From Gemmatimonadota bacterium (GTDB lineage Bacteria > Gemmatimonadota > Gemmatimonadetes > Gemmatimonadales > Gemmatimonadaceae): a stretch of 64,000 nucleotides of DNA. Below, piece after piece: positions 17,810-28,723 of the stretch; the stretch's first letter is position 1; every line of letters begins with the position of its first letter. The DNA is taken from positions 1 to 64,000 of the forward strand of contig JAJTGR010000017.1 of NCBI GenBank assembly GCA_021299375.1, in the 5' to 3' direction. Both the position numbers and the translations under genes were made by a program. The notes beneath the pieces were generated by a model. It made no database searches. It was not told the DNA's origin and saw only the letters and a list, made by a program, of their open reading frames with translations.

Positions 17810-18175
17810 ATGACGAAACGGCGACAGGCCCTCGGGCTTCTGGGCGAGCGCATCGCAGCGCGGTGGTTGATGCGACACGGCTGGGAACTGCTCGCGCACC
17901 GGTTCCGGAGCGGACACCGGGACATCGACCTGATCATGCGGAGTGGCGCGGAGGTGGCCTTCGTTGAAGTCAAGGCCCGCCGGGGCGGTGCCTTCGGCTC
18001 TCCGGTCGAGGCCGTGCACTGGCGTAAGCGGCGCGAACTGGGCCGGTCCGCCCAGGTCTGGGTCGATCGCCACGGCGTCGACGGACTCAGTTACCGGTTT
18101 GATGTGCTCGGCGTACTCGTGAACGGTCAGAATGTCCGGGTCCGGCACATCCCCAACGCCTTCCCGCTGCCCTGA
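17810..18175 (+). CDS. yraN: YraN family (UPF0102) nuclease-fold protein
   Basis: A 121-residue protein with the YraN signature: GERIAARWL at the N-terminus, then the restriction-endonuclease-like core GHRDIDLIMRSGAEVAFVEVKAR with the Asp, Glu and Lys of a PD-(D/E)xK site. The family's cellular role is not settled; it resembles Holliday-junction resolvases and nucleases. ATG 17810 is preferred over an upstream in-frame start at 17768 because it matches the family N-terminus and lies 6 bases after a -10-like element. recA is the next gene. Confidence 0.9.
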   Translation: MTKRRQALGLLGERIAARWLMRHGWELLAHRFRSGHRDIDLIMRSGAEVAFVEVKARRGGAFGSPVEAVHWRKRRELGRSAQVWVDRHGVDGLSYRFDVLGVLVNGQNVRVRHIPNAFPLP

Positions 18176-18232
18176 AATCGGGCAGACCAGGGAGTTGTCC
18201 ACATCGTCTGTTCTTCGTAGTTTATTCGGGTC

Positions 18233-18260
18233 TTGGCCCTGCCGGCGTTCACCCTAGATT
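18233..18260 (+). promoter_or_regulatory. Probable sigma-70-type promoter of recA
   Basis: TTGGCC (18233-18238), a 16-base spacer, and TAGATT (18255-18260), 49-64 bases before the possible recA starts. This is a good vegetative promoter match. No LexA operator of the enterobacterial, Bacillus or alphaproteobacterial type is recognisable between 18176 and 18323. A DnaA-box-like nonamer TTGTCCACA lies at 18195-18203; a single copy is not taken as functional. Confidence 0.55.
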
Positions 18261-18323
18261 CTCGCTGGCCAGGGCATGGCGGCTTTCCCTCTCACGACGG
18301 CGGTCCTTATGGCGGGTACAGTG

Positions 18324-19352
18324 ATGACAGACGACAAGCGCAAGGCCCTGGCGCTCGCCGTCGCGCAGATCGAGAAGAGCTGCGGCAAGGGCTCCATCAT
18401 GCGACTCGGCACCGACTCCAAGGTGCGCGTCGAGTCCATCCCGACCGGCGCGATCAACCTCGATGCCGCCATCGGTGTGGGCGGCATCCCGCGCGGCCGT
18501 ATCACCGAGATCTACGGCCCCGAGTCCAGCGGCAAGACGACCCTCTGTCTCCACGTGGTCGCCAATGCACAGCGGGCTGGCGGTGTGGCGGCGTACATCG
18601 ACGCTGAACATGCGCTCGATACCGAATACGCCAAGAAGCTGGGTGTCGACGTCGAGAACCTGCTCATCTCCCAGCCCGACACGGGAGAGCAGGCGCTCGA
18701 GATCTGTGAGATCCTCGTGCGCTCGGGCGCCGTGGACGTGATCGTCATCGATTCCGTGGCCGCCCTCGTGCCCAAGGCCGAAATCGAAGGCGACATGGGC
18801 GACTCGCACGTCGGTCTGCAGGCGCGCCTCATGAGTCAGGCGCTGCGCAAGCTCACGGGGGCGATCTCACGTTCCAAGGTCTCGGTCATCTTCATCAACC
18901 AGCTGCGCGAGAAGATCGGGGTCATGTTCGGGAACCCCGAGACCACCACGGGCGGCAAGGCGCTCAAGTTCTACGCCTCGCTCCGCCTCGACATCCGCCG
19001 CATCGGCCCAGTGAAGGAGAAAGAGGACGTGATCGGTTCGCACGTCCGCGTGAAGGTGGTGAAGAACAAAGTCGCGCCGCCGTTCAAGCAGGCCGAGTTC
19101 GACATCATGTACGCGGAAGGCATCAGCCACACGTCGCTGCTCGTCGACATCGGCGCCGAGTCGGGCATCATTGACAAGGCGGGCGCGTGGTACAGTTACG
19201 GTTCGCAGCGCATCGGGCAGGGTCGTGAGAATGCCAAGATGTTCCTCAAGGACAATCCGGCCCTCATGGCCGAGATCGAGGAGAAAGTGAAGGTGGTGCT
19301 GGGCGTGAAGGGCGCCGACGTGGCGCCCGCCACCGACGAGGCCGAGGACTAG
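18324..19352 (+). CDS. recA: Recombinase RecA
   Basis: A 342-residue RecA with Walker [10 protein letters not shown] at 65-73, the ATP-sensing EHALD region, Walker B ([14 protein letters not shown]), loop L1 ([22 protein letters not shown]) and loop L2 ([28 protein letters not shown]). It forms the ssDNA filament for homologous recombination and SOS co-protease activity. ATG 18324 gives the usual N-terminus ([10 protein letters not shown]); ATG 18309 would add five residues. The C-terminal tail is short and acidic. recX and alaS follow, a classic order. Confidence 0.98.
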   Translation: MTDDKRKALALAVAQIEKSCGKGSIMRLGTDSKVRVESIPTGAINLDAAIGVGGIPRGRITEIYGPESSGKTTLCLHVVANAQRAGGVAAYIDAEHALDTEYAKKLGVDVENLLISQPDTGEQALEICEILVRSGAVDVIVIDSVAALVPKAEIEGDMGDSHVGLQARLMSQALRKLTGAISRSKVSVIFINQLREKIGVMFGNPETTTGGKALKFYASLRLDIRRIGPVKEKEDVIGSHVRVKVVKNKVAPPFKQAEFDIMYAEGISHTSLLVDIGAESGIIDKAGAWYSYGSQRIGQGRENAKMFLKDNPALMAEIEEKVKVVLGVKGADVAPATDEAED

Positions 19353-19390
19353 TCGCCGCTCGCCCGTCCAACACGCCGACACACGTGAGG

Positions 19391-19466
19391 GCCGAGGGGT
19401 CGCTTGCGGTGGGAAGTGGTGCCCGGATCACCACGGCTCATTGCAGGTAGCCCCTCGGCTCTTTTC
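19391..19466 (+). other. Nested hairpins between recA and recX (terminator/attenuator)
   Basis: An outer 9-bp stem (19391-19399 with 19451-19459) encloses an inner perfect 6-bp stem (GTGGTG 19416-19421 with CACCAC 19429-19434). The outer stem is followed by TCTTTTC just before the recX start at 19472. The arrangement resembles a leaky terminator that reduces recX expression relative to recA, as known in Escherichia coli. The large loop between the outer arms is unusual for a simple terminator. Confidence 0.5.
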
Positions 19467-19471
19467 TGCCC

Positions 19472-20131
19472 ATGACCGAACCCGAATCGATCGTCCTGAC
19501 GGAGCTGCGCGAATCACCGCGCCGCCCCGGCCGGTATCTCCTCACGCTCAGCGACGGGCGACAGCTGGTGCTTGGCGTTGCTGCGCTTGCGGACGCCGGA
19601 GTGACCCGATCCGGTGTGGCGCTGAGCCCGGCCACGGTCGCTGCCCTGGACCACGAGTCCGCGATCACCGCGCTTGCTGATCGGGCGCTCGACGCGTTGG
19701 CGCGGGGGCGCCGCACCCGTCGCGAGTTGGAGATGCGCCTTCGGAAACGGGAGGCCACGCCCGCGCAGATTCGCGAAGCACTCGACCGGCTCGCGACGTC
19801 CGGGTTGCTGTCGGACGAATCGGTCGCGCAGGCCGAGGCGGCCGCGCGCCTGCGCCGCGGGGAGGCGCCGACGCACGTCCGGCGAGTGTTGCGCCGCAAA
19901 GGGGTGTCCGGAGCGACGGTGTCGGACGCCGTCGCCGACGCCATCGAGCATGACGAGTACGATGAACTGGCCGCCTGCCGGAGTGTGGCGGAAAAGCGGG
20001 CGCGGTCGCTGGCGAGCGCCGACCCCGCGACGGCCGAGCGCCGGCTGCTCGGGTACCTCCTGCGCCGAGGCTACGGCAGCGGCGTCGCACGCCAGGTCGT
20101 ACGCGTCCTGCTGCGGGGCGGCGGCGCATAG
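19472..20131 (+). CDS. recX: Regulatory protein RecX
   Basis: A 219-residue protein made of three-helix repeats: ALDALARGRRTRRELEMRLRKR, ALDRLATSGLLSDESVAQA, HVRRVLRRKGVSGATV and the C-terminal LLGYLLRRGYGSGVARQVVR. RecX binds RecA filaments and moderates their activity. The N-terminal extension (about 60 residues) includes a small beta-rich region with LLTLSDGRQLVLGV, as in longer RecX proteins. The position straight after recA strengthens the call. The ATG at 19472 lies just after the T-rich end of the intergenic hairpin. Confidence 0.93.
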   Translation: MTEPESIVLTELRESPRRPGRYLLTLSDGRQLVLGVAALADAGVTRSGVALSPATVAALDHESAITALADRALDALARGRRTRRELEMRLRKREATPAQIREALDRLATSGLLSDESVAQAEAAARLRRGEAPTHVRRVLRRKGVSGATVSDAVADAIEHDEYDELAACRSVAEKRARSLASADPATAERRLLGYLLRRGYGSGVARQVVRVLLRGGGA

Positions 20132-20172
20132 GCGGCTCTCGGCGTACACCGCTCCTGGCGGCACGACTCGCC

Positions 20173-20178
20173 TATATT
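20173..20178 (+). promoter_or_regulatory. TATATT -10 element of alaS, leaderless geometry
   Basis: TATATT ends 8 bases before the alaS ATG at 20187, so a transcript starting 7-9 bases downstream would begin at or next to the start codon. No Shine-Dalgarno sequence is visible. No -35 box stands out. Confidence 0.5.
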
Positions 20179-20186
20179 TCCGGTCT

Positions 20187-22966
<2,780 letters not shown>

Positions 22967-22970
<4 letters not shown>

Positions 22971-23314
22971 CCTCGGTGCCGCCGGTCGCCGCGACGGTTG
23001 GCGAGTGGATGGCGCGCGTGCAACCGGCACCTCCGGCTGCGCTGCACCATCGGCTGTGCGAGTTGCTGGCCGTCGATGCCGATCGCCCGGTGGCCGAGGT
23101 GCCCGAGGCGTGCCTCGATGCCGGCGAGCGCCTGCTCGATGCCTTGCTGGCGTCCGGATCGACGTCCCGGGCCACCGCGTTGGACCTGCTCGCGGTGGAC
23201 TCTCTGGTGACCTATGCGTTTCAGGCCGCAGCCGACGCGCCGGCGCGTCTCGAGGCGCGGGCGGCGCGGGCCATGGCCCGTATCGCCGCTCTGCCGGGAG
23301 CGATGCGGGGGTGA
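22967..23314 (+). CDS. Small helical protein of unknown function
   Basis: A 115-residue, alanine- and leucine-rich, probably all-helical soluble protein; no motif was recognised. Its ATG overlaps the alaS stop (ATGA at 22967-22970), so translation is probably coupled to alaS. The codon choice (G/C at third positions) fits a real gene. It ends 72 bases before the phosphatase gene. No function is proposed. Confidence 0.65.
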
Positions 23315-23346
23315 GACACTGCCGCTGCTGCCGCGTGACCGGAGGA

Positions 23347-23370
23347 ACGGCGCGCCGCCAGCGGCGCCGT
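23347..23370 (+). other. GC-rich hairpin upstream of the PHP phosphatase gene
   Basis: Perfect 7-bp arms at 23347-23353 and 23364-23370 with a 10-base loop. It lies between the small unknown gene and the phosphatase start. Without a T-tract it is only a possible terminator or processing structure. It covers the alternative upstream GTG at 23369. Confidence 0.3.
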
Positions 23371-23386
23371 GCCACGGGGAGATCCC

Positions 23387-24130
23387 GTGATTGACTTGCA
23401 CACGCATCTGCTGCCCGGCGTCGACGACGGGTCCCCCTCCTTCGACGTGTCCGTGCCGATCCTCGAGCGGTTCGCCGAGCAGGGGGTGACCACGTTGGTG
23501 TGCACTCCGCACCTCGAGGCGGGTCGCGCCGCGCAGGCGCCGTACGCCCGGCATCGCGAACTGCTCGAGGAACTGCAGCGTCGGGCGCCGGCAGGCCTCA
23601 ATCTGCTGCTTGGGTGGGAAATCATGCTTGACAGTCCAGGGGGCGACCTCACGGCGCCCGAACTGACGCTCGGCACGTCGCGCGCCCTGCTCGTGGAGTT
23701 CACCCGCGGCGGATTACCGCCCGGCGGCACGGCGGAGCTGCGACGCATCACCCGGCTCGGACGCACGGTGGTGCTGGCCCACCCTGAGCGCTATTTCGGG
23801 TGCACCCTCGATCTCGTGCGGGAGTGGCGGAGATTCGGAGTGGTGATCCAGACGGACGCGTCGGTGCTCATGGGCCGCGGCACACCCTCCGACTTCGCGC
23901 GCGACATGCTGGCCGAAGGGCTGATCGATGTGCTGGCGTCCGACAACCACGGTGACCAGCGCTCCTTGGCACGTGCTCGCGAGTGGCTGCTCGAGCGCGG
24001 AGGCGAGGAGCAGGTGGACCTGCTCACGCACGGCAACGCCGACTGTGTCCTCCATGACGAAGATCCCATCCCCGTCCCGCCGCTCAGTCCCGGATTGCTG
24101 GGGCGCGTGAAGCGCCTCTTCGGTCGCTGA
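23387..24130 (+). CDS. CpsB/YwqE-type manganese-dependent tyrosine-protein phosphatase (PHP fold)
   Basis: A 247-residue PHP-domain protein. Metal-ligand motifs of the family are in order: DLHTHLLPGVDDG at the start, TPHLEAG, the Glu in LLGWEIML, LAHPERYF, and the C-terminal DNHGDQR. In capsule- and exopolysaccharide-producing bacteria these enzymes dephosphorylate tyrosine kinases that control polymer export. The GTG at 23387 has a GGGGAG Shine-Dalgarno 5 bases away, so it is preferred to GTG 23369. No polysaccharide kinase or polymerase is adjacent; gmhA follows 32 bases later. Confidence 0.85.
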   Translation: MIDLHTHLLPGVDDGSPSFDVSVPILERFAEQGVTTLVCTPHLEAGRAAQAPYARHRELLEELQRRAPAGLNLLLGWEIMLDSPGGDLTAPELTLGTSRALLVEFTRGGLPPGGTAELRRITRLGRTVVLAHPERYFGCTLDLVREWRRFGVVIQTDASVLMGRGTPSDFARDMLAEGLIDVLASDNHGDQRSLARAREWLLERGGEEQVDLLTHGNADCVLHDEDPIPVPPLSPGLLGRVKRLFGR

Positions 24131-24162
24131 CCATCCACCCGCCGTCTACCACCTCCCACCTC

Positions 24163-24747
24163 ATGACCGCTTCCTCCTCGTCATCCGTGGCCCCGCTGCT
24201 GGGCGCATTGCGTGACCTCGCGAGCACCGCCGAGCGTACGGCATCGCAGCTCGAGCGGGAGATTGACCAGGCCCTGGCGCTTGTGCGCGCGACCGTGGCC
24301 CGCGGCGGTACGTTACTGTTCTGTGGCAACGGCGGCTCCGCGGCCGATGCCCAGCACATGGCGACGGAGTACGTCGTACGCTACATGCGCAACCGGCGCG
24401 CGTATCCGGCCATCGCCCTCACCACCGACAGTTCACTGCTCACGGCAGCGGGGAACGACTTCGGCTTCGACCAGGTGTTCGCGCGGCAGGTCGAGGCTCT
24501 CGGCAAGCCGGGAGACCTGCTCATCATCCACTCCACCAGCGGCAACTCGCCCAACGTCCTGCGCGCGGCCGATGCGGCACGCGCCAGGGGCATTCCCGTG
24601 CTCGCCCTCAGTGCGAAGGACGGTGGGGCGCTGCGTGCGAAGGCCGATCTCTGTCTCGTGGTGCCCACGACCCGGACCGACCGGGCGCAGGAGATCCACC
24701 TGTGTATCCAGCACGCCATCTGCGACGCCGTCGAGGAGACGCTCTGA
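24163..24747 (+). CDS. gmhA: Phosphoheptose isomerase (sedoheptulose-7-phosphate isomerase)
   Basis: A 194-residue SIS-domain enzyme. Diagnostic stretches are LLFCGNGGSAADAQHMATEYVV (phosphate and zinc site), SSLLTAAGNDFGF and the SIS motif STSGNSPNVLRAA, ending with QEIHLCIQHAICDAVE, where conserved Glu and His complete the active site. It converts sedoheptulose-7-phosphate to D-glycero-D-manno-heptose-7-phosphate for LPS core or S-layer glycans. The kinase of the next step lies at 30954-31949 on the other strand. The following SDR gene starts one base after the stop. Confidence 0.95.
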   Translation: MTASSSSSVAPLLGALRDLASTAERTASQLEREIDQALALVRATVARGGTLLFCGNGGSAADAQHMATEYVVRYMRNRRAYPAIALTTDSSLLTAAGNDFGFDQVFARQVEALGKPGDLLIIHSTSGNSPNVLRAADAARARGIPVLALSAKDGGALRAKADLCLVVPTTRTDRAQEIHLCIQHAICDAVEETL

Positions 24748-24748
24748 C

Positions 24749-25504
24749 ATGATCAGCCTGGCTGGCAAGAACGCCCTCGTGACCGGCGGCGCACGCGGCA
24801 TCGGAGCCGCCTGCGCCCGGATCCTCGCCCGGGCGGGTGCCAACGTCGGCATCGCGTATCGCTCGCGCGACACGGAGGCTCAGGCTGTGCTCGACGACTG
24901 CCTTGCGATGGGACGGTCGGCGTTCGCCTTCAAGGGGGACCTTGCGACTCGTGAGGGCCATGACACCTTCGTGCACGAGGCGGTCGTCCGGTTCGGTGGC
25001 GTCGATATCTTCGTCGGCAACTCGGGCATCTGGCCACCGACGCCCGTCGATGTGGGCGAACTCGACGACGCCCGGTGGCGCCACACCATGCAGACCAACC
25101 TCGATGGCATGTTCTACGGGGCGCGTGCGGCCATCCGCCAGATGCCGCATGGCGGGCGCCTCATCTTCATTTCCAGTACGGCAGGGCAGCGTGGCGAGGC
25201 GGGGCATGCCGACTATGCGGCGAGCAAGGGCGCGATGATCTCGTTCGTGAAGTCGCTCGCCGTCGAGCTCGGGCCACGCGACATCACCGTGAACAGCGTC
25301 GCCCCGGGATGGGTGGACACCGAGGCGGTCGAACGTCCCTTTGCCGACGACGGGCGGGCCCGCATCGAACGAGCGATTCCGCTCGGTCGGGTGGCCGCGC
25401 CGGAGGACATCGCCGGTCCCGTGCTGTTTCTGGCCAGTTCGCTCGCGCGGCACGTCACCGGAGAGATTCTGAACGTGAATGGCGGGAGTGTGCTCTGCGG
25501 CTGA
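24749..25504 (+). CDS. Short-chain dehydrogenase/reductase (FabG-like)
   Basis: A 251-residue classical SDR. The NAD(P)-binding TGGARGIG is at 12-19, the structural NSG(I) at about 91-94, and the catalytic Ser (about 142-143), Tyr 156 and Lys 160 are in ISSTAG...YAASKGA. The C-terminus ends in the common NVNGGSVLCG. The sequence resembles FabG-type 3-oxoacyl reductases, but the substrate cannot be named, and its place after gmhA could mean a sugar or envelope substrate. The ATG starts one base after the gmhA stop. Confidence 0.9.
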   Translation: MISLAGKNALVTGGARGIGAACARILARAGANVGIAYRSRDTEAQAVLDDCLAMGRSAFAFKGDLATREGHDTFVHEAVVRFGGVDIFVGNSGIWPPTPVDVGELDDARWRHTMQTNLDGMFYGARAAIRQMPHGGRLIFISSTAGQRGEAGHADYAASKGAMISFVKSLAVELGPRDITVNSVAPGWVDTEAVERPFADDGRARIERAIPLGRVAAPEDIAGPVLFLASSLARHVTGEILNVNGGSVLCG

Positions 25505-25551
25505 CCCCGGCGTCCGCGGCGGCGCTCTGCCCCCCGGGGCCGGTCATCGAG

Positions 25552-26799
25552 GTGGCGCGTACGCTCATCGATGCCGGCCATGAGACGTGGTGTGTCGGTG
25601 GGGCCGTGCGCGATGCACTGCTCGGCCTCGCTCATCTCGATTGGGACCTCGCCACCGCGGCTACGCCAGCGCAAGTGCGCAGGCTGTTTGCGCGGACCAT
25701 TCCGGTGGGCCTCGAGTTCGGTACCGTGGGTGTTCTCGACCGCGAGGGCCGCATGCACGAGGTCACGACCTTTCGCCGCGACGTGAAGACCGACGGGCGC
25801 CACGCCGTGGTGGAGTTCGGAGCCTCGCTCGACGAGGATCTGGCTCGACGGGATTTCACGATCAACGCGATTGCCTACGATCCCATCGGCAGGCGCCTGC
25901 ACGATCCCTTTGACGGGCAGGGGGATCTGCGTCGCGGTGTCGTGCGCGCCGTGGGCGCGGCTGAAGCTCGCATGCGCGAGGACCGGCTTCGCGCGTTGCG
26001 GGCCATCCGCTTCGCGGCCCGATTCGACTTTGCCATTGAGCAGGCCACGTGGATCGCCATTGTCGACAGCGCGCCGCATCTCACGCGCCTGTCGCCGGAG
26101 CGTGTGAAACAGGAGCTGGAGAAGACGATGGAGCAGGTGCAGGCGCCATCCGTGGCGCTCCGGCGCTGGCGCGACTCGGGCGCGTTTCACGCGCTCATCC
26201 CCGCGTTGTCCGACGTGCCCGATGCACTACTGCGCGCGGTGGATTGCGTGCCGCGTCCAGGGCCCGCCGGTCGTCCGCTGCGCAAGCCGCTCCGGTTCGC
26301 CCTCCTGTTCAGCGGACTCGATGGCCAGCAGGTCGAGCGGCAATTGCGCGCGCTACGCTTCTCGAACCTGGACATCGCCAGCGTCTCGGGACTGGTCGAT
26401 CGGTGGCATCGCCTTGGCTCGGCGCTGACGACGACCCTGCAGTCGGGTACCGTGCCGCCGGACGCCGAGCTGCGCCGGCTCGCGGCGAACGTTGGCCGAC
26501 TGCATGTCGGTGGCTTCCTGCGACTCTGTGCGGCGCGATGGGCGGGCAATGAGGCGGTGCGGCCGGCACAGTGGCGTGCGCTCCACCGGCGCCTGCTTGG
26601 CATCGCGTTCCGGGACCCCATCGCCATCGCGGATCTCGCCATCGATGGTGACGACCTGCGGCAGATCGGGGTGCAACCGGGCCCTGCGTTCGGCCGCATT
26701 CTGCAGGGCCTGCTGGAGCACGTCCTGATCGATCCCACCCGCAACGATCGGGCCATCCTGCTGTCGCAGGCCAGGACGCTTGCCGCGTCGGAGGCATGA
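25552..26799 (+). CDS. cca: CCA-adding enzyme / poly(A) polymerase family nucleotidyltransferase
   Basis: About 415 residues. The class II nucleotidyltransferase head is clear: CVGGAVRDALLG, then the carboxylates in LDWDLAT, the ARTIPVGLEFGTVGV strand, RRDFTINAIAYD and EDRLRALRAIRFAARF with the RNA-binding domain behind. Both tRNA genes in the window lack an encoded CCA, so such an enzyme is needed. The start is uncertain: GTG 25552 is the first conventional one in frame but leaves a short N-terminus; CTG at 25495 or 25501 would overlap or touch the SDR stop and add 17-19 residues. CCA-adding versus polyadenylating activity is not decided here. Confidence 0.9.
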   Translation: MARTLIDAGHETWCVGGAVRDALLGLAHLDWDLATAATPAQVRRLFARTIPVGLEFGTVGVLDREGRMHEVTTFRRDVKTDGRHAVVEFGASLDEDLARRDFTINAIAYDPIGRRLHDPFDGQGDLRRGVVRAVGAAEARMREDRLRALRAIRFAARFDFAIEQATWIAIVDSAPHLTRLSPERVKQELEKTMEQVQAPSVALRRWRDSGAFHALIPALSDVPDALLRAVDCVPRPGPAGRPLRKPLRFALLFSGLDGQQVERQLRALRFSNLDIASVSGLVDRWHRLGSALTTTLQSGTVPPDAELRRLAANVGRLHVGGFLRLCAARWAGNEAVRPAQWRALHRRLLGIAFRDPIAIADLAIDGDDLRQIGVQPGPAFGRILQGLLEHVLIDPTRNDRAILLSQARTLAASEA

Positions 26800-27326
26800 G
26801 CCGCTCCATGCCCACGCGTTCCGTCGACACGCCGCGTTTCCGTCCCACCAGCGAATGGTTCGTCATGGGCCGGCACCGGGGTGTGCACTCGGTGCAGGTG
26901 GGAGCAACGGCTGAGCGCACGGTCGACCTGCTGCAGGCGCTCGCCCTGCATCTTGACCCCTCGGTCGACATTCAGATCGTCGACGCGCGCTCTGGCCGGC
27001 GTTGGCAGGGTGCCATGTGTGCCCTTCCGGACGTCCGGGCCGAGCTGGAGCGGCTGCGGCAGGGACTCGCCGCTTACGGCGGCGTCGAGGTCTCGGTGTA
27101 TACCCCCAGTGACCAGCTGACGCTCACGGCGGCGTTGCAGCTTGTGATTTACGCCCGAACCAACCGCTGGGCGTTCCTGCTCGAGGGGGCGGGGCTCGTG
27201 GAGCGACTCGCGGTGCCGCCGCCCGTGTGGTGTCCGGGTTCGGTGCCGCGGTTTTCGGTACCGTCGCTCACGGAAACGCTGGAGACGACCGCGCGGCACC
27301 TCGGGCTCGAGGAGGCGACCGCATGA
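26796..27326 (+). CDS. Conserved-looking protein of unknown function
   Basis: A 176-residue soluble protein whose ATG overlaps the cca stop and whose stop overlaps the rarA start, so it sits translationally coupled in the middle of an operon. It has alternating strand and helix character (SVDIQIVDARSGRRWQG, DVRAELERLRQGLAAYGGVEVSVYTP, LQLVIYARTNRWAFLLEGAG). No motif or family was recognised. The tight coupling and consistent codon usage argue it is real. Confidence 0.7.
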   Translation: MSRSMPTRSVDTPRFRPTSEWFVMGRHRGVHSVQVGATAERTVDLLQALALHLDPSVDIQIVDARSGRRWQGAMCALPDVRAELERLRQGLAAYGGVEVSVYTPSDQLTLTAALQLVIYARTNRWAFLLEGAGLVERLAVPPPVWCPGSVPRFSVPSLTETLETTARHLGLEEATA

Positions 27327-28723
27327 GCCGGAACGTGACACCGCCCATGGGACCGTCCCTCTTCTCCGGTGGTAGCGCGGAGCCGCTGGCGGCGAGACTC
27401 CGCCCGGAACGGCTCGAAGACGTCGTGGGCCAGCAGCATCTGCTCGGCGCGGGTCGTCCGCTTGGTGATGCGATCCGCAATGGCACGATCGGCAGTGTGA
27501 TTCTCACCGGGCCGAGTGGCACCGGGAAAACGACCATCGCCAGCCTGATCGGTCGCTACACGCGGCAGGCGGTCGTGGTGCTCAATGCCGTCACCGACGG
27601 CATTCCGCGCCTGCGTGAGATCGTGGCCGAGGCCGAGGAGCGGCTGCGCTACGACGGACGGCGTACCCTGGTGGTGGTCGATGAGATTCATCGCTGGGCC
27701 AAATCGCAGCAGGATGCGCTGCTCCCGCACGTCGAGAGCGGCGTGATCGCGCTCTGCGGTGCGACGACCGAGGTGCCCGCGTTTGCGGTCGTCGGTGCGC
27801 TGCTCTCCCGGTGCCGGGTGTATGCCCTCCGACCGCTCTCCCTTGAGGATATCGTGCAGGTCACGCGACGCGCCCTCGTGGATTCATCGCGAGGTCTGGG
27901 GGCGCGTCACCTTCAGGCGGAGGATGCGACGCTGCACTGGCTGGCCGAACAGTCGGATGGGGATGCGCGCCGTGCCCTCGGTGCCCTTGAGGCCGTGGCG
28001 CTGACCCTCGCTGAAGGTGACCATGTCACCCCCGATCTCCTCGCTGGTGCCCTCGGCGTGCGGGTCGTGAGCTATGACCGTGTCGACATCGATCGGAACG
28101 CCGTACTGTCGGCGTTCCACAAGTCGTGCCGCGGCTCCGACCCCCATGCGGCGCTATACTGGCTGGCGCGGGCCCTACAGGCCGGCGAGGAGGCACAGGT
28201 ATTCCTTCGCCGCCTGGCTGCGATTGCCACGGAGGACGTGGGGCTTGCCGATCCGGCGGCGCTTGGCGTCGTCATGCAGGCCTGGGACGCATACCGGCGC
28301 CTGGGCCCGGCGGAGGGAGAGCGTGCGGTGGCCCAGGCCACCGTCTACTGCGCCACCGCGCCCAAGTCGAATCGCCTGCATCTTGCGTGGGCTGCGGCTC
28401 GGGAGGCTGCTGCCGGAACGCCGTCCGTGCCGGTGCCGGCGCACCTGCTGAACGCCCCGATGCATCGGCGAGCCGATGAGGCGCGGCGGGTGCCGTATGC
28501 CTATCCGCATGACTTTCCCAGTGCCTTCGTCGCCCAGCCCTACCAGCCCGATGAGTTGCAGGGTCGCACCTACTACCACCCCGGGCCATTCGGTGAAGAG
28601 AAGCAGATCGCCAGGCGCCTGACGTGGTGGGCGGAACGAGGCGGACCACCGGTGGATCCGTCGGGTATCACGACGGACAGCCCGCCCAGGCAGGCGATAT
28701 CGACCTCAGGAGACGTACCGTGA
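27323..28723 (+). CDS. rarA: Replication-associated recombination protein RarA (MgsA/WRNIP1 family)
   Basis: A 466-residue AAA+ clamp-loader-like ATPase. It shows the LAARLRPERLEDVVGQQHLLG box, Walker A GPSGTGKTT (about 62-70), Walker B with DEIHRW, sensor 1 (ALCGATTEVP), the arginine finger region (LLSRCRVYALRPL) and the C-terminal tetramerisation part with PYAYPHDFPSAF and EEKQIARRL. RarA acts at stalled replication forks. The start at ATG 27323 (ATGA overlap) is preferred because the extension upstream has no family character. Confidence 0.95.
   Translation: MSRNVTPPMGPSLFSGGSAEPLAARLRPERLEDVVGQQHLLGAGRPLGDAIRNGTIGSVILTGPSGTGKTTIASLIGRYTRQAVVVLNAVTDGIPRLREIVAEAEERLRYDGRRTLVVVDEIHRWAKSQQDALLPHVESGVIALCGATTEVPAFAVVGALLSRCRVYALRPLSLEDIVQVTRRALVDSSRGLGARHLQAEDATLHWLAEQSDGDARRALGALEAVALTLAEGDHVTPDLLAGALGVRVVSYDRVDIDRNAVLSAFHKSCRGSDPHAALYWLARALQAGEEAQVFLRRLAAIATEDVGLADPAALGVVMQAWDAYRRLGPAEGERAVAQATVYCATAPKSNRLHLAWAAAREAAAGTPSVPVPAHLLNAPMHRRADEARRVPYAYPHDFPSAFVAQPYQPDELQGRTYYHPGPFGEEKQIARRLTWWAERGGPPVDPSGITTDSPPRQAISTSGDVP

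Noticed and set aside
18195-18203. DnaA-box-like TTGTCCACA upstream of recA
   Set aside because: A single nonamer with no AT-rich region, no other boxes and no dnaA or dnaN nearby; not a replication origin.
18176-18323. A LexA/SOS operator in front of recA
   Set aside because: No palindrome of the known types (CTG-N10-CAG, GAAC-N4-GTTC, GTTC-N7-GTTC) was found; CTGTTCTTCG is not symmetric. An unfamiliar LexA motif remains possible.
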